From NCBI RefSeq assembly GCF_943737015.1, contig NZ_CALSFP010000001.1, forward strand, positions 62,001-126,000: a stretch of 64,000 nucleotides of DNA, in the 5' to 3' direction. Of the stretch, positions 8,315 through 17,364 are shown one piece after another (position 1 is the stretch's first letter; each line of letters opens with the position of its first letter). Made by a program: the position numbers and the translations under genes. Source of the stretch: Staphylococcus sp. Marseille-Q5304 (lineage in GTDB: Bacteria > Bacillota > Bacilli > Staphylococcales > Staphylococcaceae). The notes below the pieces were generated by a model. That model made no database searches. It saw nothing but the letters and a program-made list of their open reading frames with translations, and was not told the origin of the DNA.

Positions 8315-9196
8315 ATGGAAGAAATTATGAAAGTCAATGGTTTGCACAAGTCTTTTGGTAAATTTAAAGCGTTGCAAGATGTTTCTTTTTCAATAAATGA
8401 GGGGGAAGTCTTAGGGTTTATTGGTCCTAACGGTGCTGGTAAGTCCACAACGTTGCGCATTTTATTAGGTTCCATTAAAAAAGACGGAGGGGAGGCTAAA
8501 ATATTTGGCGAAGATGTTTGGCAACAAAGTATAAAAATTCATAAACGGTTATCTTATGTTCCAGGTGATATTGCGTTATGGGGTAATTTAACAGGTGGCG
8601 AAATTATCGATTTATTTATGAAATTACACGGTAAAGGAAACCAACAAAAACGTGACGAGCTTATTAAACGATTTGAATTAGATCCTAGAAAAAAAGCAAA
8701 AGGCTATTCCAAGGGGAATCGTCAAAAAATCGGTCTTATCGCAGCACTGGCAGTAGATTCAGATTTATATATTTTTGATGAGCCAACATCTGGTCTTGAT
8801 CCGTTGATGGAAGTTGTGTTCCAAAAAGAAGTTGAAAAGCTTAAAAAAGCTGGAAAAACGATTTTACTATCTTCCCACATTTTAAGCGAGGTAGAACGTT
8901 TGGCAGATAGAGTTGCGATTATTAGAGAAGGCAAGGTAATTGAGACGGGCACACTCGATGAATTACGTCACTTAACGCGTACTAAAATATTAATCGAAAC
9001 AGAGGAAGATGTTACGCAATTATCAACTTTACAAGGTGTCAGTGATTTCAGCCAGAGTAATAATCAAGCAACCTTTACGGTAGATAAGAAAGATCTTAAC
9101 CATGTATTTAGTAAAGCGACGCAACTGAATATCAAAAATATTGAATCAAAACCACCTACACTCGAAGAATTATTTATCCATCATTATGAGAAATAA
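8315..9196 (+). CDS. ABC transporter ATP-binding protein (drug/antibiotic exporter type)
   Basis: The protein has 293 residues. The ATG at 8315 is preferred to the ATG at 8309, because GGGAGG (8301-8306) sits 8 bases before it but only 2 before the other. Walker A GPNGAGKST, a Q-loop region at VPGDIALW, a divergent signature YSKGNRQK in place of LSGGQ, Walker B LYIFDEPTSGLD and an H-loop in LLSSHILSEVERLAD are all present. A C-terminal extension (about 215-293) ending in PPTLEELFIHHYEK is typical of CcmA/DrrA-type ATPases of ABC-2 exporters. It partners with the next gene, 23 bases downstream of its stop, and is controlled by the TetR gene ahead. Confidence 0.9.
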   Translation: MEEIMKVNGLHKSFGKFKALQDVSFSINEGEVLGFIGPNGAGKSTTLRILLGSIKKDGGEAKIFGEDVWQQSIKIHKRLSYVPGDIALWGNLTGGEIIDLFMKLHGKGNQQKRDELIKRFELDPRKKAKGYSKGNRQKIGLIAALAVDSDLYIFDEPTSGLDPLMEVVFQKEVEKLKKAGKTILLSSHILSEVERLADRVAIIREGKVIETGTLDELRHLTRTKILIETEEDVTQLSTLQGVSDFSQSNNQATFTVDKKDLNHVFSKATQLNIKNIESKPPTLEELFIHHYEK

Positions 9197-9219
9197 ATGA
9201 TGAAAGGAGGTCCTCGTTG

Positions 9220-10827
9220 ATGAAAGAAAGATTTAATGGTTCGCACATGTTGTTATTGCAATATCTTAAACGCGATTGGAAGAAATTATTATTATGGATT
9301 TTATGTGTTACATTATTTTCAGTAGGTTTTATACCGTCTTTTAAAGAAATGAGTGAAGACAAAGCTTTACTAGGTTTATATGAAACATTTCAAAATCCTG
9401 CTATGATTTCAATGGTCGGTCCCACGCCTATAAATTCAGGTTCAGATTATACTTTAGGGGCATTATACGCACAAGAAATGCTATTATTTTGTGCGTTATT
9501 AGCATTGATATTATCTGTCTTACATGTGGTTGGACATACACGTAAGGAAGAAGAGTCGGGACTTACGGAATTGGTTCGATCATATCAAATAGGACGACAA
9601 GCTAATTCACTTGCAGTCATCGTTGAAATGCTAGTTGTTAATGTGTTGATAGCATTACTAAGTACTTTGATAATAGTAAGTTATCAGATGGATACAATTT
9701 CTGTTAAAGGTGCAATAATTTTTGGGATAACAATCGGAATGGCAGGTATGTTTGGGACAAGTATTGCGCTAGTCATGGCCCAATTAATGCCAACATCATC
9801 CTCCGCCAATGGATTATCACTTGGTATCATTGGCATATTATATATTATCCGAGCAGGGACAGACGTTTCGAATAAAGATTATTCAATGATTAATCCACTA
9901 GGGTGGGCATACCTCACTTATCCGTTTACAGATAACAACTGGTCACCAATCATTTATAATTTGATACTTTGTATCCTCTTAATATTCATTGCAATGATGT
10001 TAGAAAATTCACGAGACATGGGTTCGAGCTTTATTCCTGAACGTAAAGGGAAAGCACATGCCTCTAAATTTCTCATGTCTATTCCTGGTATATTTTTCAA
10101 AATAACTAAAGGGCTAATCTTTTGGTGGCTTCTCACATTTATATTGATGGGAGCTGCTTATGGTTCAATTTATGGAGATATGCAAGATTTCTTAGAGAAT
10201 AATAAAATGATGCAACAAATGTTTGCATCAAAAGATCATTCACTAGAGGTATCATTTACGAGTACGATTATGGTGGTCTTAATTAGTTTAGTGACGATAT
10301 TACCTATGATATTAGTAAATAAATTATATTCTGAAGAAAAGCAATTACACTTTACTCAAATCTATGCAACACATGTGTCGCGAAGTAAAGTTTATTGGAC
10401 AGGTATCATCACAGCTATTCTAAGTGGTTTGCTAGGTATAGTTGTGACAACATTAGGTTTAGGTCTTGTAGCACAAGCATCGATGAAACATAACAGTGAC
10501 TTAGCATTAATGGACTTTATTACGGCAGGCTATAATGATTTGCCATTTGTAGTATTATTTATCGGAATAACTGCACTAGCACTTGGGTGGGCGCCGAAAT
10601 TCGGTAAATACGCTTATGCTTATTTAATCTATACGTTCGTTATTGATTACTTCGGTAACCTATTAGACTTCCCTGAATGGCTGGAGCATACTTCAGTGCT
10701 CAACTGGCTGCCACAGATGCCTAAAGATGAGTTTGAGGTCATGCCTTTTACAATCATTATGATAATAAGCATTGTCTTAATAGTGTTAGGATATATTGGA
10801 TATAGAAGAAGAGACTTAATAGGTTGA
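9220..10827 (+). CDS. ABC-2 type exporter permease (tetronasin/polyketide-antibiotic exporter type)
   Basis: A 535-residue membrane protein with about twelve hydrophobic segments in two six-helix halves (for example residues 24-41, 84-108, 141-160, 170-190 and 200-215 in the first half). The size and two-fold layout match the large permeases annotated as tetronasin or polyketide antibiotic exporters. The ATG at 9220 follows AGGAGG (9205-9210); a TTG just before it (9217) would also be possible. It completes the TetR-ATPase-permease operon, and with the ATPase would extrude a hydrophobic compound. The C-terminus RRRDLIG is the usual basic cytoplasmic end. Substrate not deducible. Confidence 0.85.
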   Translation: MKERFNGSHMLLLQYLKRDWKKLLLWILCVTLFSVGFIPSFKEMSEDKALLGLYETFQNPAMISMVGPTPINSGSDYTLGALYAQEMLLFCALLALILSVLHVVGHTRKEEESGLTELVRSYQIGRQANSLAVIVEMLVVNVLIALLSTLIIVSYQMDTISVKGAIIFGITIGMAGMFGTSIALVMAQLMPTSSSANGLSLGIIGILYIIRAGTDVSNKDYSMINPLGWAYLTYPFTDNNWSPIIYNLILCILLIFIAMMLENSRDMGSSFIPERKGKAHASKFLMSIPGIFFKITKGLIFWWLLTFILMGAAYGSIYGDMQDFLENNKMMQQMFASKDHSLEVSFTSTIMVVLISLVTILPMILVNKLYSEEKQLHFTQIYATHVSRSKVYWTGIITAILSGLLGIVVTTLGLGLVAQASMKHNSDLALMDFITAGYNDLPFVVLFIGITALALGWAPKFGKYAYAYLIYTFVIDYFGNLLDFPEWLEHTSVLNWLPQMPKDEFEVMPFTIIMIISIVLIVLGYIGYRRRDLIG

Positions 10828-10837
10828 TCAAAAAATT

Positions 10838-10866
10838 AAGACCTACTACTTTTGCGGGTAGGTCTT
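10838..10866. terminator. Bidirectional terminator after the exporter operon
   Basis: AAGACCTAC (10838-10846) pairs with GTAGGTCTT (10858-10866), with an A-run upstream and T-rich bases after it. It lies between convergent genes. Confidence 0.75.
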
Positions 10867-10891
10867 ATCATTTTAATTGTCCCTTTGTGCT

Positions 10892-11110
10892 TTAATTACG
10901 TTTAAATAAAAATAAAATAGCACCGATTAAACTGAAAATAGTTACTACAAAAACAATATTCATAATTGATAATGTTTCAATAATTACGACGTCTTTACCT
11001 AAGCGCTCAAATGCGTTAAGCTGTAAATCTTGCTCGAATTCTTCGTCGCTACGCGCTCTTGGTGATTTAACTTCTAAATCTTTCATCATTCTTTCTTCTA
11101 CTTTTGGCAT
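10892..11110 (-). CDS. Small single-pass membrane protein, unknown function
   Basis: The protein has 72 residues from the ATG at 11110, which lies 6 bases after a GAGGGGG ribosome site; an ATG two codons earlier abuts that site and is less likely. The first 45 residues are charged and helical (MPKVEERMMKDLEVKSPRA...FEQDLQLNAFERLGKDVV), followed by one membrane helix (about 47-68) and a basic KRN end. I do not recognise the family. It is transcribed alone, convergent with the exporter operon and divergent from the YitT-type gene. Confidence 0.65.
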   Translation of the reverse strand: MPKVEERMMKDLEVKSPRARSDEEFEQDLQLNAFERLGKDVVIIETLSIMNIVFVVTIFSLIGAILFLFKRN

Positions 11111-11305
11111 ATTCATCCCCCTCAATTTCTATGTTCCCGATAAATGTAAAATAAATCATATAAAATATAAAAATACTCATTAAATTAAAAATGACCATTT
11201 AAAAATTTGAAAGAGTCATATATGTTTAATAATATAGAACATTGTGTTCAGCAATAATTTTTATTCTGTGCTTTAAAATAGACTGCGATAAAGGAGTGAG
11301 TATTT

Positions 11306-12145
11306 TTGGAATATCGTGTACATTTAAAAAATATTTTCTTTTGTTTGTTAGGGACATTTTTAATTGCAATTGGTGTAAATGCGTTTATACTTGCCTCTAA
11401 CCTCGGTGAAGGTGGAACAGTAGGGATTTCGTTAAATCTTAAGTACACTTTAGGTATTTCACCAGCACTATCTTCTCTAATCATTAATATTATCGTTATT
11501 ATTATTGGTTGGAGATATTTAAGCAAGACTGCTGCAATTTACACGTTAATCACTGTTATTTCAAGTTCGTTTTTTATTGGGTTAACAGAGAAATTCAATT
11601 TGCATATCGGTTCTGATTTTATAAATTGTGTATTTTCAGGCTTATTAATAGGTATGGGGACAGGTTTTGTCATTTCTGCTCGCAGTACGATAGGTGGCAC
11701 TTCAGTTATTGCTAAGATTATAGACAAATATACTGAAATCAAGACATCTCAAGCTTTATTTATACTCGATACATTGATTGTACTTTCATTCTTGCTAGTC
11801 TTACCTGTTGAAAATGTATTATATACAATTATCATGTTGTTTATCGTAGAGAAAAGTATGTCCTTCGTCATTGAAGGGTTCAATCCTAAAAAAGCAATTA
11901 CGATTATGTCGAAATATAATAAAGAAATCAGCCAACAAATTAATGTTGAGACGGGACGCGGTTCAACGTTATTAAATGGTGAAGGTGGATATGGCCAAGA
12001 AAAAAGCCAAGTTCTTTACGTTGTAGTCGCCCAAAACCAAGTTGGTCGTATTAAGAAGATTGTTAATGCGAATGATGAAAATGCATTTCTTGTTATTCAC
12101 GACGTAAGAGATGTGTTAGGTAACGGCTTTATGAAATTAAATTAA
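11306..12145 (+). CDS. YitT family membrane protein (DUF161/DUF2179)
   Basis: A 279-residue protein with a TTG start fixed by AAGGAG (11291-11296) nine bases upstream. Residues 10-170 contain five to six membrane helices, including the glycine-rich stretches NLGEGGTVGISLNLKYTLGI and GMGTGFVISARSTIGGTS typical of YitT proteins. The C-terminal 90 residues are the cytoplasmic DUF2179 domain (KAITIMSKYNKEISQQIN, then GGYGQEKSQVLYVVV). The biochemical role of this widespread Firmicutes family is not settled. The gene is monocistronic, closed by a strong terminator. Confidence 0.9.
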   Translation: MEYRVHLKNIFFCLLGTFLIAIGVNAFILASNLGEGGTVGISLNLKYTLGISPALSSLIINIIVIIIGWRYLSKTAAIYTLITVISSSFFIGLTEKFNLHIGSDFINCVFSGLLIGMGTGFVISARSTIGGTSVIAKIIDKYTEIKTSQALFILDTLIVLSFLLVLPVENVLYTIIMLFIVEKSMSFVIEGFNPKKAITIMSKYNKEISQQINVETGRGSTLLNGEGGYGQEKSQVLYVVVAQNQVGRIKKIVNANDENAFLVIHDVRDVLGNGFMKLN

Positions 12146-12148
12146 ATC

Positions 12149-12204
12149 AAAAAAACCCTTCAACGGTTCAAGTTAATTGCAACTTGTGTTGAAGGGTTTT
12201 TTTG
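12149..12204. terminator. Bidirectional terminator between YitT-type gene and trhO
   Basis: AACCCTTCAAC near 12154-12164 pairs with GTTGAAGGGTT (12188-12198), with an inner CAAGTT (12169-12174)/AACTTG (12181-12186) stem. A-runs and T-runs flank the stem, so it serves both convergent genes. Confidence 0.85.
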
Positions 12205-12214
12205 ATATATCATT

Positions 12215-13168
12215 TTATTGATTTATTGGTGTTTTGAAATTTTCTAAACGTTGCTCAATTTCTGCTTCGCTTAAATCATGCTTTTTAATATAACGGTTAC
12301 GTTCATTGATTGCACATTCATACGAGCAAGCACCTAAATGACGGTGTTCATTCTCTTCAGATGAAAGGATTTGTTTATTACATTCAGGGTTACTACAGTT
12401 AATGTAACGTTCACATTGCGTGCCGTCGAACCAATCTTTACCGACTACTGTCTTCTCAACGTTATTGACGTCGACACTAATGCGTTCATCGAAGACATAC
12501 ATCTTACCGTCCCATAAATCACCTTGTGTTTCAGGGTCTTTACCATAAGTTGCGATGCCACCTTCAAGTTGGCTTACGTCTTCGAATCCTTCTTTCAATA
12601 AGAATGCTGAAAATTTTTCACAGCGAATGCCACCAGTACAATATGTGACGATCTTCTTATCCATGAATTGATCTTTATTCTCTTTAATCCACTCAGGTAA
12701 GTCTCGGAAACGTCTAATATCAGGACGAACTGCCCCACGGAAATGTCCGAGGTCATATTCATAATCATTACGGGCATCGATAACGATTGTATCTTCTGAT
12801 TCTAATGCAGATTTAAATTCTTTAGGTGAAAGATATTTACCTGTTTCGTCAGTTGGATCCACATCATTATCTAAGCCAGAAGCTACGATTTCTTGGCGTG
12901 GACGTACGTGCATCTTCTTGAATGCATGACCTTCTGCTTTATCAATTTTAAATGTGATATCAGCGAAACGTGCGTCAGATTTTAATTGTTCCATATATTG
13001 ATCTGTAGCCTCAACTGTACCTGATACAGTACCGTTAATACCTTCTGTTGATACTAAGATACGTCCTTTTAGGTCTAAACTTTTACAGAAATTTAAATGT
13101 TCCATTGCGAATGTATCTGGGTCATCAATTGTTGTATATTTATAATATAGCAATACTCTATAATCCAT
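12215..13168 (-). CDS. trhO: tRNA uridine(34) hydroxylase (rhodanese-domain YceA family)
   Basis: A 317-residue protein with an N-terminal ferredoxin-like domain (1-95) and a rhodanese domain (about 115-215). The persulfide cysteine lies in [11 protein letters not shown] (Cys177, with Cys183 nearby), the hallmark of the YceA/TrhO family. TrhO hydroxylates uridine 34 of certain tRNAs in an oxygen-dependent way. The C-terminal region adds a cysteine-rich segment ([14 protein letters not shown]...[11 protein letters not shown]) that looks like a zinc site, as is usual in Firmicutes members. It is a lone gene with its own terminator shared with the convergent gene. Length and motifs are normal. 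Confidence 0.92.
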   Translation of the reverse strand: MDYRVLLYYKYTTIDDPDTFAMEHLNFCKSLDLKGRILVSTEGINGTVSGTVEATDQYMEQLKSDARFADITFKIDKAEGHAFKKMHVRPRQEIVASGLDNDVDPTDETGKYLSPKEFKSALESEDTIVIDARNDYEYDLGHFRGAVRPDIRRFRDLPEWIKENKDQFMDKKIVTYCTGGIRCEKFSAFLLKEGFEDVSQLEGGIATYGKDPETQGDLWDGKMYVFDERISVDVNNVEKTVVGKDWFDGTQCERYINCSNPECNKQILSSEENEHRHLGACSYECAINERNRYIKKHDLSEAEIEQRLENFKTPINQ

Positions 13169-13477
13169 ATTTATACGCTCCTTTTAAATTTTTATTTTCT
13201 TAAAATGAAATCTTTATCTATATATTAAGCATTATGCGATATATCATTATTAATCGTATTAAAAAGTTCAAATATATATTTTACCAAATTTACATAATGA
13301 ATCAATATTTGTGACTCAATAATGAAATTATAATTTTTTTAATAGTAGTGAAAATATTTCGATAGAGTGTGATAAAATAATTAGAAAAATGAGTACTTTA
13401 ATCGACGAAATAAATGGAATTTCTTCTATAAGTCACTTTCAAGATGGTTATTAAGTAGGGATAGGTGTGAATATGTG
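13169..13477. other. Non-coding intergenic region between divergent trhO and the ADP-ribosylglycohydrolase gene
   Basis: AT-rich stretch with promoter-like sequences on both strands (a GATAAAAT near 13372 reads as a possible plus-strand -10). No open frame with a ribosome site, no repeat and no RNA gene is evident. Confidence 0.5.
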
Positions 13478-14440
13478 ATGAAAAATAATTATTTAAAATC
13501 AATGATTTGGGGAGGAGTTGTTGGGGACGCATTAGGGGTTCCGTATGAGTTTAAATTAAGAGGGCAATTTCAAGCGCAAGAAATGATAGGAAATGGGACC
13601 TATGATTTACCTGCTGGGTCGTGGTCAGATGATACTTCAATGACACTCTGTACAGTTGAACACGTGGCCAAACACACAACTTTAAATCAGCTTATGGATG
13701 CATTTGTAGCATATGCAGAAGAGGACTATATGACGACGTCGTCAGGTCTATTTGATATCGGTATACAAACTCAAAATGCGATTGAAAGATGGAAATATTT
13801 GGAGACAGATGCAGAACATTGCGGTTTAAGTGATGAACGAAGTAATGGCAATGGTTCATTGATGAGAATTGCAGCAATCCTCCCTCTAACTTATGGGCAG
13901 GGAATGAAAATGTGTTTAACACTAGCTCGTCGATATTCTAGTTTGACACATGGTCATGAACGTTCAGTTGTTGGTTGTTTTGTATATTTGCAGTTGTTAG
14001 AAACTGTTATTCAATATTTAGAACAAGATAATCGTGATAAAGAGGATATTATAATTGAAACTGAGCAACGTATTACTCAATTTTTATCTAGTGAGCATTC
14101 ATATGCAAAATTGAATAAGGAATATCAACAATTTTACAAAAGCGTTCTCAGTCCAACGATAAAAGGTAAAAATATTGAAGCAATTCCATCTTCAGGTTAT
14201 GTTGTGCATACATTTGAAGCGGTCATTTGATGCTTTATGCAAGGGGATGACTATAAAGAAATCGTACTTCAAGCCGTGAATCTAGGGGAAGATACAGATA
14301 CAATTGCATCTATTGTAGGACAACTTGCTGCGCTTTATTACGGTTATGATAATATTCCTGATGAATGGCTACATCAAATAAGAAATAAAGCACTTATTGA
14401 ATCTGTATGTGGGAATTATTATGATATGTTAGATTTATAA
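13478..14440 (+). pseudogene. ADP-ribosylglycohydrolase family gene interrupted by one in-frame TGA
   Basis: The frame reads MKNNYLKSMIWGGVVGDALGVPYEF, then GSWSDDTSMTL, NGNGSLMR and SLTHGHERS, all conserved motifs of ADP-ribosylglycohydrolases (DraG/ARH family, metal-binding Asp and Glu residues). At 14228-14230 a TGA stops it after EAVI; the same frame resumes at once with CFMQGDDYKEIVLQAVNLGEDTDTIASIVGQLAALYYG, the essential metal-binding C-terminus (GxDTDT). The family usually has Trp before Cys here (..ALWCF..), so a single TGG-to-TGA change explains it. Without the DTDT box the 250-residue product should be inactive. Such enzymes remove ADP-ribose from proteins or nucleotides. A sequencing error or UGA read-through would be the alternatives. 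Lone gene with a weak terminator-like stem after it. Confidence 0.85.
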
Positions 14441-14457
14441 ATATTAAACTAAATTAT

Positions 14458-14511
14458 GCTGATGCGTTCATTTTCATTGTATACATGTGAGTTTAACGCA
14501 TGAGCATTTTT
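14458..14511 (+). terminator. Probable terminator after the ADP-ribosylglycohydrolase gene
   Basis: ATGCGTT (14462-14468) pairs with AACGCAT (14495-14501), extended by GCT/AGC, with a large loop and followed by ATTTTT. Long loop, so only moderate support. Confidence 0.4.
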
Positions 14512-14542
14512 GAATTATATACTTGTTAAGAGAGGGATTTTA

Positions 14543-15013
14543 ATGGAAACAGTTTATCTTGCTGGAGGATGTCTCTGGGGTGTACAAGCATTTATTAATA
14601 CGTTGCCTGGTGTAATTGAAACGGAAGCGGGCAGAGCGAATGGTGACACAAATACGTTAGATGGTGAATACGATGGTTATGCAGAATGCGTGAAGACTAC
14701 GTATGATCCACATCAAGTGTCAGTGTCAGATTTAATGAATTATTTATTTGAAATTATAGATCCCTATGCAGTTAACCACCAAGGCGAAGATGTAGGTCCA
14801 AAATATCGTACAGGATTTTACAGTGAGGATGCTTCACATTTAGAAGTCGCTCAAGCATTTATAAATGAACGAAATGATAAAGAACGTATTATGGTCGAAG
14901 TAAAACCTTTAAGCAATTATGTAAAAAGCGCAGACATTCATCAAAACCATTTAGAAAAATATCCCAATGATTACTGTCATATACCACCAATTTTAATGAA
15001 TAAATACAAGTAA
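14543..15013 (+). CDS. msrA: Peptide-methionine (S)-S-oxide reductase
   Basis: The protein has 156 residues, starting at the ATG at 14543 after AGAGAGGG; an upstream in-frame start adds eleven residues but lacks a ribosome site. LAGGCLWGVQ holds the catalytic cysteine (Cys10, the GCFWG box of MsrA with Leu for Phe). YDGYAECVKTTYDP, NHQGEDVGPKYRTGFY and the C-terminal AEDYHQ-like region (ADIHQNHLEKYPNDYCHI) are as expected. It reduces methionine-S-sulfoxide in proteins, repairing oxidative damage. It is slightly shorter than the common 170-180 residues and of the diverged MsrA type that staphylococci carry in addition to MsrA1. No msrB is beside it. Confidence 0.88.
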   Translation: METVYLAGGCLWGVQAFINTLPGVIETEAGRANGDTNTLDGEYDGYAECVKTTYDPHQVSVSDLMNYLFEIIDPYAVNHQGEDVGPKYRTGFYSEDASHLEVAQAFINERNDKERIMVEVKPLSNYVKSADIHQNHLEKYPNDYCHIPPILMNKYK

Positions 15014-15031
15014 ATTAATTGTAAATTTTTC

Positions 15032-15060
15032 TTGACATTAAAATTAAAAGGGAGTAATAT
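15032..15060 (+). promoter_or_regulatory. Strong sigma-A promoter of the YhgE/Pip-MarR operon
   Basis: TTGACA (15032-15037), exactly 17 bases, TAATAT (15055-15060). Near-consensus. The first of three palindromes (15069-15083) lies right at the expected transcription start. Confidence 0.85.
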
Positions 15061-15068
15061 GCTTAATT

Positions 15069-15216
15069 GTACATGGGGTGTACTAAATTTCTAATCTGTA
15101 ACTTTTATTGGGATTATTTTTTTGAGTAATGGTACACAGGGTGTACTGTTTTGGGTGTTAACGATAAAAATAAGGGTGCTTATATAAATTTAAAACGATT
15201 AGTACAACAGGTGTAC
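15069..15216 (+). promoter_or_regulatory. Three GTACA-N5-TGTAC operators in the leader of the YhgE/Pip-MarR operon
   Basis: The 15-bp palindrome GTACA-N5-TGTAC, with the spacer always ending in GG, occurs at 15069-15083, 15132-15146 and 15202-15216. Centres are 63 and 70 bases apart. The first overlaps the start point of transcription and the last lies 21 bases before the start codon. MarR proteins bind palindromes of this size, and a marR gene closes the operon. Confidence 0.8.
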
Positions 15217-15237
15217 TATAGAAAAAGGAAGGTAAAT

Positions 15238-16671
15238 ATGTTTAATGAATTAAAATTTATTTTAAGAAATAAGATGTTGTTGGTATCACTTATTGCAATA
15301 GCGTTAGTTTCAACAATCTATGTTGCTTTATTTGTAGGATCCATTTATAATCCTTACGAAAAAACAGAGAACTTAAAAATTTCAATCGTCAACCACGATA
15401 AACCAGCAAAGTTAAATGGTAAGAAGGTGACGATTGGTGATGATTTAGTAGATAAATTAAAAGACAAAGATAATTTTAAATTCCAAGAAGTATCAGAAAA
15501 AAAGGCAGCTGATCAATTGAAAACAGGTGAAGCCACTGGAACTATCATTATTCCAGAAAATGCTTCACAAAATGCGACAACTTTATTAAATAAACACCCT
15601 AAAAAAATTAATTTAGAAACACAAGTCAACCCTGGATCAAGTTACACAGGTAGTCAAATATCACAAAAAGCTATTAATACTGTAACAGATTCTATTAAAC
15701 AAAATATTCGCTCCAATTATCTAGACGACATGTTCGCTAGTGCTGGTAAATCCAAGTCAGACAATCAAGATATGTCTGATGCATTAGGTAAAATGTCTCA
15801 CTCAGAATCTAAATTACTTTCAGGTAATCAACAAGTTACGGACGGTTTAAAACAACTTGAACCACAGGTCGGCCAACCGGCTCAAAAATTAATTTCAGGC
15901 AACCAAGATGTAACAGATGGTTTAAATCAACTTAAGAAAAATAACGATGAACTAAAATCAAAATTAGATAATTCAATCGCACAACAAAATGGCACATATT
16001 TAGAGAAAAACAATGAAAAAGCTATCAATGAAGTTACGAAAACGACTGAAAACAATCCTACTTCAGTAGACCACTATGGTGAATCAATCGTTCCATATAT
16101 GGCAAGTGTAAGTTTATTTGTAGTTGCTCTATCGTTTAGTGCCGTATATCCACTAAGAAAGACAATTACTAAAGATGTGTCACCTTTGAAACAACTTACA
16201 GGCAAGTTTACACTTTATGTAATACAAGGTGCGGTAGCCGCATTGTTAATGAGTTGTTGGGTTATTTTCGCATTGCAAATGCCAATTGATCGTGTAGGAT
16301 TATTCTTTTTAAATGGAATGGTATGGGGTATTACAGCAATCACAATTACGTCGTTCCTAGTACTGCTACTTGATAGAATTGGGTTGTTTTTATCAATGAT
16401 ATTATTAGTATTACAACTAAGTTCGAGCGAAGGTATGTTTCCTATAGATCTCTCAGCTAAATTCTTTAAAGTCATCAATCCGTTTTCACCAATGTCGTAT
16501 GCTATTCAAGGATACAGAGAAGCTATTTTTACAAATGCAGGACATTACAGCTATACTGTCGTAATGATTGTGCTAATTTCTATCATTATCGTGATGATGA
16601 TATTACAATTCATAGTGTTAACATGGTTTCATAAAAGAGAAAAACTGCCATTTACGATGAACTTTAAATAA
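15238..16671 (+). CDS. YhgE/Pip-type ABC-2 membrane exporter
   Basis: The protein has 477 residues. The start at 15238 follows AAGGAAGGT; the frame is open 29 codons further upstream, but that part contains the third palindrome and no ribosome site. One N-terminal membrane helix (about 16-36) is followed by a large extracytoplasmic domain (40-285) with GNQQVTDGLKQL/GNQDVTDGLNQL repeats, as in YhgE/Pip proteins. Five membrane helices follow in the last 190 residues. This is the topology of the ABC-2/Pip family (phage infection protein, EsaA and MmpL-like exporters). It is 26 bases upstream of a marR gene. It probably exports a lipophilic compound or influences the envelope under stress. No ATPase gene is adjacent. 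Confidence 0.85.
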   Translation: MFNELKFILRNKMLLVSLIAIALVSTIYVALFVGSIYNPYEKTENLKISIVNHDKPAKLNGKKVTIGDDLVDKLKDKDNFKFQEVSEKKAADQLKTGEATGTIIIPENASQNATTLLNKHPKKINLETQVNPGSSYTGSQISQKAINTVTDSIKQNIRSNYLDDMFASAGKSKSDNQDMSDALGKMSHSESKLLSGNQQVTDGLKQLEPQVGQPAQKLISGNQDVTDGLNQLKKNNDELKSKLDNSIAQQNGTYLEKNNEKAINEVTKTTENNPTSVDHYGESIVPYMASVSLFVVALSFSAVYPLRKTITKDVSPLKQLTGKFTLYVIQGAVAALLMSCWVIFALQMPIDRVGLFFLNGMVWGITAITITSFLVLLLDRIGLFLSMILLVLQLSSSEGMFPIDLSAKFFKVINPFSPMSYAIQGYREAIFTNAGHYSYTVVMIVLISIIIVMMILQFIVLTWFHKREKLPFTMNFK

Positions 16672-16697
16672 GGATTTCATAACAAGGGGGATCTATA

Positions 16698-17153
16698 ATG
16701 GAAAATATGGATCAAACGATTGAAGAGGCAATCAATAGGTTTCAAATCGTCATGTTGCGCTTGAATAAGGAAATTGTCGGCATTGTTAAAGAAACAGGTT
16801 TAGATAATTTACTTTCACGCGAACAAATTGAAGCCATGCGTATTATACAAAATAAGGGCAAAGTGACGATTAATGAACTTGCAGCACTGCAAAATATTTT
16901 TAAAACGGCGGCATCCAAACGTATTAGTAAGTTAGTAGAAATGGGCTACGTTACGCGAGCACATACCGAAAATAAAAGAATTAAGTTAATCCAATTAAGT
17001 GACGAGGGTGAGCAGTTTTTACAAAAAGCTACCGCCGTTATGACAGAAGCTGTGAAAGAAAGATTAGTACAACACTTCACCCAAGCAGAAATAGAACAAT
17101 TCGTTGATCAATTAACCCATATCGACGATGTATTTAAGAAAAATAAAAAGTAA
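16698..17153 (+). CDS. MarR family transcriptional regulator
   Basis: A 151-residue winged-helix regulator. Residues 40-110 show the MarR core: LSREQIEAMRIIQNKGKVTINELAAL, the recognition helix TAASKRISKLVEMGYVTRA, and the wing HTENKRIKLIQLSDEGEQFL. AAGGGGG precedes the ATG. It is the last gene of the two-gene operon with the YhgE/Pip exporter, and the operon leader carries three identical-pattern palindromes. The simplest model is autorepression relieved by a ligand exported by the upstream protein. No cysteine is present, so thiol sensing is unlikely. Confidence 0.9.
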   Translation: MENMDQTIEEAINRFQIVMLRLNKEIVGIVKETGLDNLLSREQIEAMRIIQNKGKVTINELAALQNIFKTAASKRISKLVEMGYVTRAHTENKRIKLIQLSDEGEQFLQKATAVMTEAVKERLVQHFTQAEIEQFVDQLTHIDDVFKKNKK

Positions 17154-17159
17154 ACTTTA

Positions 17160-17199
17160 GAAGGCATTTCATTCAAAAGAGTGAAATGTCTTCTTTTTT
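17160..17199 (+). terminator. Rho-independent terminator after marR
   Basis: GAAGGCATTTCA (17160-17171) pairs with TGAAATGTCTTC (17182-17193) with one G-T pair, followed by seven T. Confidence 0.88.
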
Positions 17200-17364
17200 T
17201 AATGTTAAAATATAAGTAATACGATTAGGTCATTGCATAATAAAATTAAAGCAAAACCAATGATATTGATGTATAAAAATCGTAAAATTAAACTAAATCG
17301 CTTTAAATTAATATATACTAGCTTTAATTAAGAAAACGGAAGGAAAATTTTGAGGTGAGTTAAA

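Noticed and set aside
14237-14440. Separate small gene of 67 residues after the ADP-ribosylglycohydrolase
   Set aside because: It is in the same frame and is the missing C-terminal part of that family (GxDTDT); there is no ribosome site ahead of it.
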